Source of the DNA: Saccoglossus kowalevskii
Taxonomy: Eukaryota; Hemichordata; Enteropneusta; Harrimaniidae
Length of the DNA stretch: 23,425 bases
Assembly: GCF_000003605.2 (NCBI RefSeq)
Contig: NW_003133344.1
Span: 51,511 to 74,935, forward strand
Direction of reading: 5' to 3'
Shown here: one piece after another, positions 10,192 to 20,239 of the stretch
How the letters are laid out: every line of letters starts with the position of its first letter
Position numbering within the stretch: position 1 is the first letter of the stretch
Program-made: the position numbers and the translations under genes
The notes under the pieces: generated by a model
Told to the model about the DNA's origin: nothing
Seen by the model: only the letters and a program-made list of their open reading frames with translations
Database searches by the model: none

Positions 10192-10689
10192 AAATGGTGT
10201 TGATTTAAATTATCGTCGGCTGGTTAAAAAGAGTTCATGCAAACCATTAATTTAACAAATTTGGAGAACATGTTTTCTGCCAGGTGTATTTTGTTGAATG
10301 TAAACTTTGGTAAAAACGGTTCAGCTTTATCATCATGCATTTCCACTTTTCCGACATAATTCGTTGTTTCTGTTCCTGACTGGTGGTGTTTTGTGATCCG
10401 CGTTCACTGTTTAATTTACGATAGGAAATCGGTGTTGCTATACACTTGACCTTTTCTATCGGAAATTCCGTTTCCGTTTTGGTTAATCTGTCGCGTCTAA
10501 TCTTCGTATCTCCTATTTGATGGCATAAACCAATTTAGCAGTACCTCTGAGGTTGATATGAATGTTCCGAAATGTTCTGTAGAATATGTAGTGTTACCTC
10601 TAATTATAGGGTATTAAAATTAGATTTCATCTATCTTTATTTAAAATGTTATTCGACTTGTAATTTTCATTTCCTTTAAAAAAAATGAT

Positions 10690-11660
10690 AACACTGCCAA
10701 CGTAACTGGTCATGGAGTTACAGGTGAATTGATGATGGAGACTGATGCCATCACTACAACATACAAAACAGAGGAGGGTTGAGAAAGGTAACATATTATA
10801 TTATATTATATTATAAAAAAATAAAATAACACATTTTTAAAATTATTAAAATTAATAAATGTATGGATATGTGTTGGTGAATTTGTTGTACCTGATTTAT
10901 TCTAATTATTAATTTTTCTTTTTCAGTGGTTTGCCTGTCTCAGTTCACAATATCTCATGTCAAGAAAAAAGGTCCAAGCTTTAATTGGTGACAATGCAAA
11001 GAAATTATTAAACAGTCAAGTACTCTTCTTAATGAAAGTATTAGCAAATAACTAAAACCTGCTTTGACATTAATGAGCACATCCACTGAAGATTCAGCAA
11101 GTTTTCGGAGGCAGTCTTCCCACGAATCGGCATCCAGAACATAGTATTTTAATTCTTTATGCATGTCCGTTCACCAACTTAGATTAAGCAGTTTATGTGA
11201 TGAGATTGTGAAATCATTTCTATCTGAAGTTGGCATTGTCATGCAAGAAATACTGATGTCATTTGTAGTGCCTTATCTTCACAAAAAATTGTCAAAGTTA
11301 TTATTGCAGAAAGGTGTGATAATATTACTCGTCCATCTCTGCATGATGTGGAACACGTTTTAAGATATGTGACTGGCTTCATTCCCCAGCAGACTTCCAA
11401 ATAATCAGTTTGCTTAATCATGTTAAAGTCGTGGAAAGCGGGTTTTAGTGATACAACTCGTGGTATTTCATTTCTGAATTATACTATATCTTGGGTCAAA
11501 TCTGTGGACAGGAGTAGGCTTTTCAATGTCGATGATGAAGTGTTTGTGTTTTTCAGACGTATAAAACATGTCACGAAGAGCTATTTGCATATCGGCAAAG
11601 CACGTCAAAATTCGCAGGAAACGGATCACTTACAGAGGTCATCTTCAGTGGTTAGTTGCT
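10690..11660 (+). pseudogene. unclassified transposon-like gene, at least two exons
   Basis: A first block near 10690-10790 (NVTGHGVTGELMMETDAITT) ends at a donor-like GAAAG|GTAACA. A second exon starts after a strong acceptor (tttttctttttcag, ending 10926) with WFACLSSQYLMSRKKVQALI then GDNAKKLL. Across frameshifts follow CDEIVKSFLSEVG (about 11198), DNITRPSLHDVEHVLRYVTG then FIPQQ (about 11321-11395), and FLNYTISWVKSVDRSRLFNV then DDEVFVFF (about 11478-11565). The pattern 'YV-GFIP ... YT-WV--V-RG-LF-V-D-VF' recalls a protein type repeated in cnidarian and invertebrate genomes. I cannot name its superfamily. It carries several frame changes and stops and is not functional. Confidence 0.5.
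10793..10830 (+). repeat. (TATTA)n-like simple repeat
   Basis: A run of tatta units followed by an A-rich tract, inside the proposed intron of the unclassified element. It is microsatellite sequence with no further role visible. Confidence 0.8.
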
Positions 11661-11744
11661 GTTATATTTTAACATCGTCTTTATTCTCGTGGATACAAGG
11701 TTTAGGGCATTTGCTAGTTATGTATATATATATGTATATATATA

Positions 11745-11952
11745 CTGTAAAGGGGGTAATTATTCACTGGGTTTTAATTTAGCTTATTTCGCTGACTGGA
11801 AAAATGCGCTAAATTAAAACACAGTGAATATGTAAAATTTAGCATAGAACACATTATCTAAATGACGAAACCGTGGATTTAAAACCTACTGAATATGCCT
11901 GAAATGGTAAATCAGTGAAATTTAAACCCAGTGAAAATTAGTCATTTTACAG
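11745..11952. mobile_element. 208-bp MITE, TA-flanked
   Basis: The ends are inverted: CTGTAAA from 11745 and TTTACAG up to 11952, with arms of about 37 bases sharing CACTGGGTTT. TA stands directly outside each end (11743-11744 and 11953-11954), consistent with the TA target duplication of Tc1/mariner-type elements. A second palindrome is nested in the left half: ttcactgggttttaatttagc faces gctaaattaaaacacagtgaa between about 11761 and 11830. The flanks are (TA)n microsatellites, so the TA duplication alone is weak evidence. No coding capacity. Confidence 0.75.
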
Positions 11953-12231
11953 TATATATATATATATGTAGAAAAGATGAGAAAGAAAAGATGATCACAA
12001 ACAAAAGTTGTCAAAAAGGATGAGAGCCTTAAAAATACAATTGTGCACATCAAAATTAAGACAACATACATGTACTCTTATTACAAATATCAAAATTGTA
12101 AATTTGTTTTCCCCCAACTCCAAGCCCAAACTATAACCCGACACCTCTTTCTTCGCCCGAACTCAACACCTCACCACCTAATCAAACATCTCCCCCACAA
12201 GTAACTGCCCAACGTAGTCCAACACCAGACC

Positions 12232-12550
12232 TATGAGTGGCATTCAATAAGTAATGCCCCTGACCCACTTCCAGTTGTCTGATCTAGATGAAATTTTGCA
12301 TGTTAATGATTTACATCTCTATGGGTTATGTTGCGAAAACCAGCTCTGAACTAATTGTGGTTTCGTTTCTGATTTACAGGTGTTTGAACAGAGTCAGGTG
12401 TGAAATGGAGCCAGTTGGGTGTCACGCAGTGATCCGGTTTTTGCATTCGAAGGGACACACCAAAGAAGACGTTTGATGAATTGAAAGAAACGTGTGGTGA
12501 TGATGCCCCATCATGACCTTGTAAAACGCTGGCATCGTGAATTCAAACAT
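12232..12550 (+). pseudogene. mariner element 5' remnant with transposase helix-turn-helix
   Basis: The left end at a TA (12232) reads TGAGTGGCATTCAATAAGTA, the style of a mariner terminal repeat. From ATG 12405 the frame gives MEPVGCHAVIRFLHSKGHTK then EDV. A one-base shift gives DELKETCGDDAPS, and a second shift gives HDLVKRWHREFKH, ending about 12550. This is the N-terminal paired-like helix-turn-helix of a mariner transposase, which binds the terminal repeats. The catalytic DD(D/E) domain and the right end are missing. Two frameshifts and the 3' truncation make it dead. Confidence 0.8.
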
Positions 12551-12744
12551 GTGTAACAGACTTATATTTTAAACTGTTGAGGGTAGTGATGATACAATCA
12601 GGATATTTATTCGTGGAGACATCAGATACACTGATAATACAGTGATGTGTAAACTTGGTTTCCAGGCGATGGCTTTACAGCCACGCCTAGAGACAGACCT
12701 CCCGTATAACCTCCGCTATAACCTCTTTCTCATCAGTCCCCCTA

Positions 12745-12885
12745 TTTATAAGTGAAACCACGTGATATCGTGACGTCACTACGACGCCGAGCACAAGTCA
12801 ACGTGATTGGTTAGAACTTACTAACATGCCAAATAAGGAGTGCTAGACAGTCATGGTGACGTTTGACACTGCGTGTATAAAAGTG
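12745..12885 (+). promoter_or_regulatory. cluster of promoter-like motifs
   Basis: Within 140 bases lie an E-box CACGTG (12759-12764), a full CRE palindrome TGACGTCA (12771-12778), an inverted CCAAT box ATTGG (12806-12810) and a TATAAAAG (12876-12883), in a sensible order for a plus-strand promoter. No convincing coding exon follows within a kilobase, so it may drive a noncoding transcript, belong to a lost mobile element, or be chance. Confidence 0.25.
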
Positions 12886-12889
12886 TTAA

Positions 12890-15069
12890 TATGGTTTAGG
12901 CTTTAAACAATACATTAGATATTACATATAGGTGTTGGAATGTGAACATTAAAGTAATAAGCTTGGGAAAGTTAACACGTATTGACATAGACAATTGAAT
13001 GCAATTGTCATGTCATACGTGTATGCGGGTACCACATCAGATTGGTGACACATGGCCGGAAGTCTGTACAAATGTTAAATCCTGTGATCAAATGTAATTT
13101 TGTATTTTGGAGGTATTTTTGTTTGTCCCCCCCCAAAAAAAGTATTCAAAACTATTAAGCACCAAAAACAATTCAAACGAATAAACATCAAGTGCGAAAC
13201 AATATGAAATTAAATAATGTTCAAAAAAATAATTTTTCAAAAATTTTTCAAGTATATAAAAAATATCAAGTTCAATTGCTCAAAATGGTAAATAGTGAAT
13301 AAGAGTGTTGAGTTTTTTTTAAATACAATTTTATAAACACTGAAATGCAAACTACAATATATTAAATGAGCAACAACATTTGGAATAATGTTTATTGATA
13401 CTCTTTTAATGATTCTCTGCATGAGTATATACTCAAAGTATACAAAATAAAAAAATATATTAATTTATTTTTAGAAATGGTAAATATTGTTCAGGGAATG
13501 TAATTTTGTATTTTAGGAAACACTCACTTTTATGAACAGGTAGGTTTGAAGTTATTTATAAATCTATCAATTTGGCGACAGACATTGTATCTGTGAAATA
13601 GTAGATCATCTTGATTCGTAGTGGATGAAATGTGGAGCACTCAACCTATCAGTTAATGCTTCTTAGTTGTTGACTTGTGTTATGTGCTATTTGGATATCA
13701 AAGTGACGCAAAAGTTCTGCAGTTACTCCACCAAACAGTCGCACACATTGGTCTCATTTTCCGTTTCAATACCGAGTGAAATGACAGTTCCTGGTTTATT
13801 GTTGGGTTTTCTATTACGTTTAAAAAGAATACACCTGTTGGGTATAAAAGCAAGGTTTACATAGGTTAGATGAGGTAAGTGAAACTTGTATCGCCCTGAT
13901 TTTCAATGACAACAGAGCTAACTAGATTCGAATAGCATTCAACAAACAATAACAAAAAAGTACTGCACAAACTATACAATTGCATCTGAATGAGATTTGT
14001 TTTAAATCAATAATTAATAAACAATAATGGTATATTTTAAAACTATTTTCTACTTATCATTAGACATGTTTATGCTACCATTACATGTAGCTTTATCAAC
14101 ACAACGGCACTCTTCGAATGTTTTCTAGCCCAATTATCTGCCCTGGAGTTCAATGACAATAATCATCTGAACCAGCTGACAGGTTGTCTACATCATTGGC
14201 ATCAATCTCTTGTTTATTTTTAACATAGAGGAAATAAATGTATGCACAAACTAAACTAGAAATAAATAGAATTGCTTTGACATGGTGAATGCTAAAATAG
14301 TTTTTTTTTAATTATTCATAATGTTCAAGACCCGTAGCCAATAACATTTCATTGATATGATTCAAGATTGAAAATTAACAAATTTGTATACACAATTCAT
14401 CTGTCATTTAGAAAGCTCCGCTGTTGCATGTGTTTATTTACCTAATTGGATTGTCGAAATATAATTTCTTTTTACCCATTGTTTTATCAAAGTAAGGAAA
14501 TGAACAAATCTGAGAGATTCTGAGCTTACCCACACACACTACATAATCAAAATGATTGCACTAGCTGTTTTGAGATTTTAAGATTACAGTTTAAGAAACA
14601 GTGTCTATTCTAGTTCACATTGAGATCATTATATGTGATGTTCTATGTTAAAATAAAACATTGGGTTATGGTGATGTACCTGGGGGGGGGGGTAATTTTG
14701 TTTAGATTTTGTGACAGGTATTTGAAATCTTTATTCTAGGTTATTGCGAGATCTGAGAACTTTATTGTACCGAATTCTCTTGGAAATTATTCCATTCAAA
14801 ATAACGCTCATGGCTGGTGGGCACTTATTTGAGGTTAAAAACTAGTTTTGGGGAATTTGTGATTTTTATTGAAAAATCCACTTAGAAGAACTTTCAACAC
14901 CAGCAGTTGGACCACCCAAGACGAAAGAAACCACTGCAGAAGTTAATCTAAAATTGTATACATTTTTTTCTTGTTGAATTAAAAAGTAAACCGCCTAAAA
15001 TGTCATTACAATGTCACCCAGTGTCATGTTTAATTAACCTAGTACGCCAAATACAACAATTGTTGATTA
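12890..15069. other. A+T-rich stretch without a recognised gene
   Basis: Frames at 13237-13422 and 13667-13864 show no domain. Short G-runs (near 14682) and C-runs (near 13126) are present. On the minus strand around 14150-14220 a short acidic frame (EIDANDVDNLSAGSDDY) could be an exon but has no supporting splice pair I trust. One strong hairpin is listed separately. Confidence 0.4.
12975..13022. repeat. 48-nt near-perfect hairpin
   Basis: The arm at 12975-12997 (acacgtattgacatagac then aattg) pairs with 13002-13022 (caattgtcatgtcatacg then tgt), with a 4-base loop aatg and two single-base bulges. It could be the core of a decayed palindromic element or a transcribed stem-loop. Confidence 0.6.
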
Positions 15070-15462
15070 TTACTCAGTACTGATTATAATAACGTACAAA
15101 AAATAAATTCGTTGAAATGTAAATAAAATCCAACTTAGTTTCATCATAATGATGATACCTGTTGCATATTTTAAACATTCTGTGCTGCTGTAGGATATCT
15201 TTTGGCTTGGACAAATTGCACGATTTTTTTGAACCAAAAAATTAGTTGTTTTCAAAAGTTTCTCAAGGAGGTCGAGCATATGCTGTTTATTTATCCATAT
15301 GTACAGTAGTGATGCTGCAGTGTTGTCAGCAACTACAGCACATCTGTAATCTTCATCATGTTGTGATTTCAGTGAATTGGAGAAGTACATCAATTGAACC
15401 TGCAGCTTGTCCATGTAATTTCTTTTTGGTGGTTTTTCCAGGTATTCTTGAAGAGTAATCAT
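15070..15462 (-). CDS. 130-codon open frame after a strong splice acceptor, unknown
   Basis: On the minus strand a pyrimidine-rich acceptor (ttgtttctcttttttag) ends just before the ATG at 15462. The frame begins MITLQEYLEKPPKRNYMDKL and continues with CAVVADNTAASLLYIWINKQ. A donor-like ACAG|GTATC near 15160 would end the exon before the A+T-biased tail. It lies downstream of the ZSWIM/MULE pseudogene on the same strand and may be a 3' exon of that element or of a host gene into which it inserted. I recognise no domain. The opposite strand is also open over 15246-15458. Confidence 0.35.
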   Translation of the reverse strand: MITLQEYLEKPPKRNYMDKLQVQLMYFSNSLKSQHDEDYRCAVVADNTAASLLYIWINKQHMLDLLEKLLKTTNFLVQKNRAICPSQKISYSSTECLKYATGIIIMMKLSWILFTFQRIYFLYVIIISTE

Positions 15463-15654
15463 CTAAAAAAGAGAAACAATAACTGAATAAGCATTGCAAT
15501 GTACTGACTGCAAGGACGTGAAATCAGATATAGGTAAAACTTCTAAAAAAAATATGATTACTGATATACAAGAGTACTGACGAACTATCAATAATACGCG
15601 GAATAACTAATTCCTTGATTGAACAGGGACATGATGTCAAATGGTTTTGTAGTA

Positions 15655-17795
15655 CTACGGTCTACCTCGCCGTGACTTAACATCGGCAACAAGCAACTGC
15701 TCTCTAATGGCCAAAATAGAAATACATGTGTCTGCATTATTATCAGATGCAGAACTACCAGAAATTACATGACTGCTTGAAGCAACAGGACTGTCACAAA
15801 TAACAGGATTGCTAGATGCTACAGGACTGTCACAAATAACTGGATTGTTAGATGCTACAGGACTGTCACAAATAACAGGATTGCTAGATGCTACAGGACT
15901 GTCAAAAATAACAGGATTGTTAGATGCTACAGCATTAGTTCTCCAAGAATTGTAAATACCTTTCATTGTGTCTAGTTTCTAAAAAAATTCTTGCTGCCCA
16001 CATGTTGCTAAAAATGATGCAATATCTTTCAAAGTATCATTCGCTAATTTGTACTTTTGCCTTTCAGTCAGGGTAGTAGTTGTATTGCTCTCTCTTCTGA
16101 TAAGAGTGCTTGATGAGCCTGATATCTCTGTATTTAAAACCTCCTTCATCCATCTCCTGAGAATAAGACTAGATTCAAACATAGTAACGCCCATATCCCT
16201 TCGAAAAGCAAAGATATGACATGGCAATAAATACATGCTATGAAAAGTACAATTTCATTGTAACATTTCAATACTTACCTTGTACTCTTTTTCTCCATTC
16301 TCTATAACATACTATTCAGTACTAGGCTCTTCATTTAGTGTAGCTTCATACTTATTTTTCTCGAATTTGTCTTTGTTTCATGATCAGATCTACAGCAGGA
16401 GCAGTACAAACATTTGTAACCAAACACTGAATATTACTTACCCTTAAGCTTCTTGTATCCAGTCTTGTCTTTAAGTTCTTAAATGTACTGTAGTTGGTGT
16501 TTAGTGAATATTCATTGGAAAATCTGACAAGTCGCTCAATTGCTTCACTTAAGTGACAATTTATTCCCAGGTATGCCTTTATTTTCTGGTTATGAGATTC
16601 AATCCTATTATTTGTGTTATTACCAAAGGTTGGTAACTTCCGCCTGAAATACAGAGCCCACATTTCTCTACACTCATTCCAATTATTAGAAAAATAGTCA
16701 ATAAACGACTGAGGAGATACTGACACTACATTTTCATACTTACTCGTATAGTCCTCCTCTGACTGAATACACCAAAGCATGGACGGCTTTCATAACTGTT
16801 GTCTTCAATTCCTTCCCAATTTCTAAATCAACCACCTATTTTTTCAAATACTTGATGACATGGAATGTGCATAGTGGGATGGTAACATCTGGCATGACTT
16901 CTCTCACAGCAGCAATTTCAATAAAGTTCTTGTCCACATTACAACTCTAACTTTACTGAGATCATTGTGTTCTCCAATATGATGAAATAATTTGATAAGA
17001 TTCTTGTGATTCATTCTTCACAAATGCATAACCAATAGAGCGCCCCTTACCTTGACCATCTTGTATGAGTATTGGGTACAGTGGATAGCCTTCAATATTT
17101 ACCTTATATATTGCATCAGCAAAGAGGATTTCTGGATACTCGTTATATAATCTGTTCATGTCACTTGTTTGGAAAAATACGAAGTCAAGTTAATTTTTTG
17201 GTGACATCTCAATAACAGTTGTTATATTTGGATCAAGACGTTGTAGTTCAGTTAATTTATCAGCAACCTTTTGACCTACATTCTGATTTGCGCTTATCCA
17301 TCACCCCTTTCATATTATGTATATCTTTTGAAATTACCTGTTTGCCTGTCTTCCTTGCAACAACACACTTAATATTTTACTTCAACATCCAAATCAAGTA
17401 GTTGTTCAACTTCTGCAGTCTCAGTTGTGTTCAATTTTCTGTTATCTGGATACTACCTGTATTTTTCTGTTGAAGTCGCATGATTATGTTCTGTACACAA
17501 AACTTTATAGCAAAAATTAACTTGAGCTTTACACTGCAGTCAGATACACATTAACTCTGTAGTGGTTGCCCATTCTTACCTCTAATCTGTGGTTCACCAT
17601 GATGCTTGCAAACAAACGTGATGTTATTATATGGATAATTGGAATGTACATTACCTATATTGCGATGGCTTCTTGAGGTTCTCATCACCATTGCTTGTAA
17701 CTTGATCTGGATATGTTGGAAACGTCTCTCCATGGAATATTTCAACACCACCACCTACTTGATGTTGCTTGTTATTTAGTGGTTTAGCAATGTGC
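15655..17795 (-). pseudogene. ZSWIM/MULE-type transposase with SWIM zinc finger
   Basis: Nearly full-length degraded protein related to ZSWIM1/3 and MULE transposases. In order on the minus strand: FAR1-like N-terminal domain (GETFPTYPD near 17730, YPYNNITFVCKHHGEP near 17600, EHNHATSTEKY near 17485); YPDNRKLNTTETAEVEQLL; VVARKTGKQVISKDIHNMKG; NQNVGQKVADKLTELQRLD; then a TAA within SPKN*LDFVFFQTSDM. The RNase-H-fold core follows with PEILFADAIYKVN (first Asp codon near 17117), DKNFIEIAAVREVMPDVTIP then LCTFHVIKYLK (second Asp 16934-16932), and TNNRIESHNQKIKAY (Glu codon 16600-16598), giving an apparent D-D-E set. The SWIM finger region reads (stop)NCTFHSMYLLPCHIFAFRR, and the end carries a 36-bp coding repeat and an RRGRP AT-hook-like tail. 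Several stops and frame changes show it is dead. The start of this part is continuous with an SGNH-like domain upstream. Confidence 0.85.
15768..15940 (-). repeat. 36-bp coding tandem repeat, about 4.5 copies
   Basis: Copies begin at about 15785, 15821, 15857, 15893 and 15929, spaced exactly 36 bases apart. On the minus strand each encodes twelve residues of the form NPVICDSPVASS. The repeat keeps the reading frame and is nearly identical between copies, so it is younger than the decay around it or expanded while the frame was still translated. It lies in the C-terminal region of the ZSWIM/MULE protein, after the SWIM finger. Confidence 0.92.
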
Positions 17796-18445
17796 GGTTT
17801 AGTGTGTGTTTTAGTAGAAGAGGGTGGTTTAAGAGGAAAGTGAGTGTGACACAACGTAGATCTATCACACCAAACTAGTTCATTCACTACCTTTAAAGCA
17901 ACATCACAGAAGATGGATGCCATCCAAGCTGCACCACTGTAGCTTAGATGTAATCCATCTCTGGCATGAAGCTTTTCCCCACTACAAAAGCTAAATGTAA
18001 AGACAGGACCATTACCATCTAAACTCTGAAGAAGTATATTAAGAGGAATGACATAATCATAGTTAACATTATCAAGGAAACTATTTGTTAGGTGTCTAAA
18101 TTCACTGTTAGTCCTATATAAGACAGATGAAATTACAATATGCCTGCCTGGTGACACTACTCACCTCACTGCAAAAATGCTTTACCTTGTCAGCAGCACT
18201 GCTTGGACTTTTCACCATAATTGTTGATCCCAGCATGAAAAACAATGATGTCAAACTGAGGCACAATATCAGAAATCTTCTCGAAAATGTCTTCAACACG
18301 CTTGCCTGGAAAGGACAAGACAACGGGTTCGGCTCCATGGACCATAGAAACACGACTCAGTCGGCGACTCTATGGTCAAGTAGTACCTACAATCAGGGTG
18401 GATAAAAAAGACATACTTGGAAGTAGTTTGAGGTTATCGCTATGA
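17796..18445 (-). pseudogene. SGNH-hydrolase-like domain upstream of the transposase
   Basis: A splice acceptor (tctttctctttctag, ending 18446) precedes a frame reading LLPSMSFLSTLIVGTT, two stops, SMVHGAEPVVLSFPGKRVED, ISDIVPQFDIIVFHAGINN (near 18220-18245), then after frameshifts KSPSSAADKVKHFCSEV and HIVISSVLYRTNSEF. It continues VIPLNILLQSLDGNGPVFTF and ends RDGLHLSYSGAAWMASIF (about 17915-17970). The order matches SGNH hydrolases: block I (normally GDS, here GTT), block III G-x-N, and block V D-x-x-H. The family hydrolyses esters and similar bonds; here the nucleophile Ser is not visible and stops interrupt the frame, so no activity is expected. The last part of the domain is in the same open frame (17651-18157) as the first residues of the ZSWIM N-terminal domain. 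Confidence 0.68.
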
Positions 18446-18617
18446 CTAGAAAGAGAAAGATGTATACATCAACGATCAATCGTCTGTAGAGAGTGAACTC
18501 AGTGTAGAGCTTGGTTCTTAAACGAGTTATGATGGATCAGTAAGTATTTAACACCTTTTAAACGATACATAGCGGCATACCTTGATTTACTGTTCTCCGA
18601 TTGACACCTCGCGAACA

Positions 18618-18737
18618 ATGAACAACGGCATCTCCTTAATCTTATTACTAGATTGTCCTCAACCAGATCCAGAAAAACAGCCTGGAGCTAGTTATTTCAG
18701 CATCCAATATGAATGCACATTACTTGGACGAACCTGA
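18618..18737 (+). CDS. 39-residue open frame with a 2A-like motif, uncertain
   Basis: An ATG in the context gaacaATGAAC opens MNNGISLILLLDCPQPDPEK followed by QPGASYFSIQYEC and ends at TGA 18737. The run LILLLD...DPEKQPGA loosely resembles the hydrophobic-then-D-x-E-x-N-P-G-P ribosome-skipping (2A-like) motif found at the N-terminus of some invertebrate non-LTR retrotransposon proteins, with three key positions changed. No retrotransposon protein follows. It may be a chance frame or a relic. Confidence 0.22.
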   Translation: MNNGISLILLLDCPQPDPEKQPGASYFSIQYECTLLGRT

Positions 18738-19007
18738 CACGCCACTTCAACTAAACAGGTCGTGTCAAAGTTCAACTTTAAATGGAGGCTGGAACCCGAC
18801 CGCATGTATCACGCGTACTCATAAGCCCGATTTCCATGCAGTGTCGTATGGGTGTCGTACATTTCTATCGTCAGATGTTTCTAATTTGAGGAACTTCCGT
18901 ATGCCGACCCATGTCTGAGGTTGAATACATAGTGCACTCATTGCAGCTCCGTGATGCGACAACAAACTTAATAGGTTGAAATAGGCGCTCTGATTAATAA
19001 TGAAATA

Positions 19008-19490
19008 TTTCAAAGTTTCTGGTGTAACTGCATATATTCACGTATTATGTCATATGGAAAATGTGACTGGAAATGTACTATACTAGTTGCAGGTTTTTTC
19101 TTCTTCAAAATACTACAATGTGATTGCATCATTAAGGGCTGATATATGATAACTGTAAATGCACGGGCAAATTTCAAAGTCACTGGTGTAATTGCATCGA
19201 TTCACGACGTAGTAGGTGGAAATGTGAAAACTAAAAGTATATTGTATACGATTAATTACAGGATTGTATTCAAAATACCACAATGATTACATGATCGATT
19301 AACAGTAGTACATAATAGAGATACATATGAAAACTGTAAGTGCGCTGTGTGTTCACGCATATTTCAAAGTGTGGTGTTAACTGCATATATTCACGACATG
19401 TGTAATAGGGAAAATGTGACTGGAAGTTTACAATACTAGTTGCAGGATTTTTTTTTTCACAAAATACTACAATGTTATTTCATCAGTTAA
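19008..19490 (+). repeat. diverged satellite-like tandem repeat, about 2.7 copies
   Basis: Units start at 19008, 19172 and 19362, each with tttcaaag then tggtgtaa(c/t)tgcat, ttcacg, ggaaatgtga, a tract like gttgcaggatt, and aaaatac(t/c)acaatg. The first two units are about 164 and 190 bases long and differ by indels; the third is partial. An old tandem array with no coding capacity. Confidence 0.8.
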
Positions 19491-20239
19491 TGGGGAAGGG
19501 AGGGGTAGACAAATGAACGAATAGTATGGGAGTAGTGACGATCGCTGTTCGAATTTGCCGATACCATGTGCCAAAAATGCGCGTATTCTGATAAATTCAA
19601 CAACCAATGAACTTAATCACTGACATGACAAATTTATATAAATTCAACAATGTACTTACGTTTTCGATTGTGCTGTAAGGCGAAAATGACTTCAGACAAA
19701 GGATTGCACGAGGATGTGGCGAAATACAATGCAACGGGAGAGACAACTGGTACAACTAACAAACTCAGTGGCGTGAAGATAGAAATATACTAGTTGGGAC
19801 ATGTCTTCATTATTTTAACCAATTGCTGAAAAGCAACTTATATTTCTATCCAATCGTAGATTGCTGTCACAAACAACTGAGAAATCATTACGCGCAGGAA
19901 GTACAACATGAACATGAGAGATTAGGAGGAAGAATCGAACAGCTGATAAAATGAAAAGAGGCTTGGACGATTGTTAGAAGATAAGGAATGATGACACTGG
20001 CCGACTTGTGTGAACATTTGTGGAAGGATTTATGAGAAAACCGTACATGGAGAAACAGTCCCAGGGATTCAGTTTCATTTTTTGATTAACCGTTCAAAGT
20101 CAATAACATGGATGAATGACTGCATCAGTACTATTGTACATCTGAAATATTGCCAGTATACGGGGAGAGCAATGCTGGAAAACTATACAAATTTTGTTAT
20201 ATTCACATAATGTTGAACTAGATATCCGTATCCGGTATT
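19491..20239. other. no recognised gene
   Basis: A 35-residue frame at 19686-19793 (MTSDKGLHEDVAKYNATGET start, ATG context gaaaATGa) reads like coding sequence, but nothing supports a gene. A 66-codon frame at 20010-20210 has no known domain. The stretch may be a decayed mobile element; I see no diagnostic block. Confidence 0.4.

Noticed and set aside
15246-15458. 70-codon plus-strand frame
   Set aside because: Opposite the frame that follows a strong minus-strand acceptor; likely its shadow.
18127-18405. 92-codon plus-strand frame
   Set aside because: Antisense to the SGNH-like blocks, which carry recognisable motifs.
19520-19580. possible tRNA-like T-loop (gttcgaattt)
   Set aside because: No acceptor stem or A-box at the right distance.
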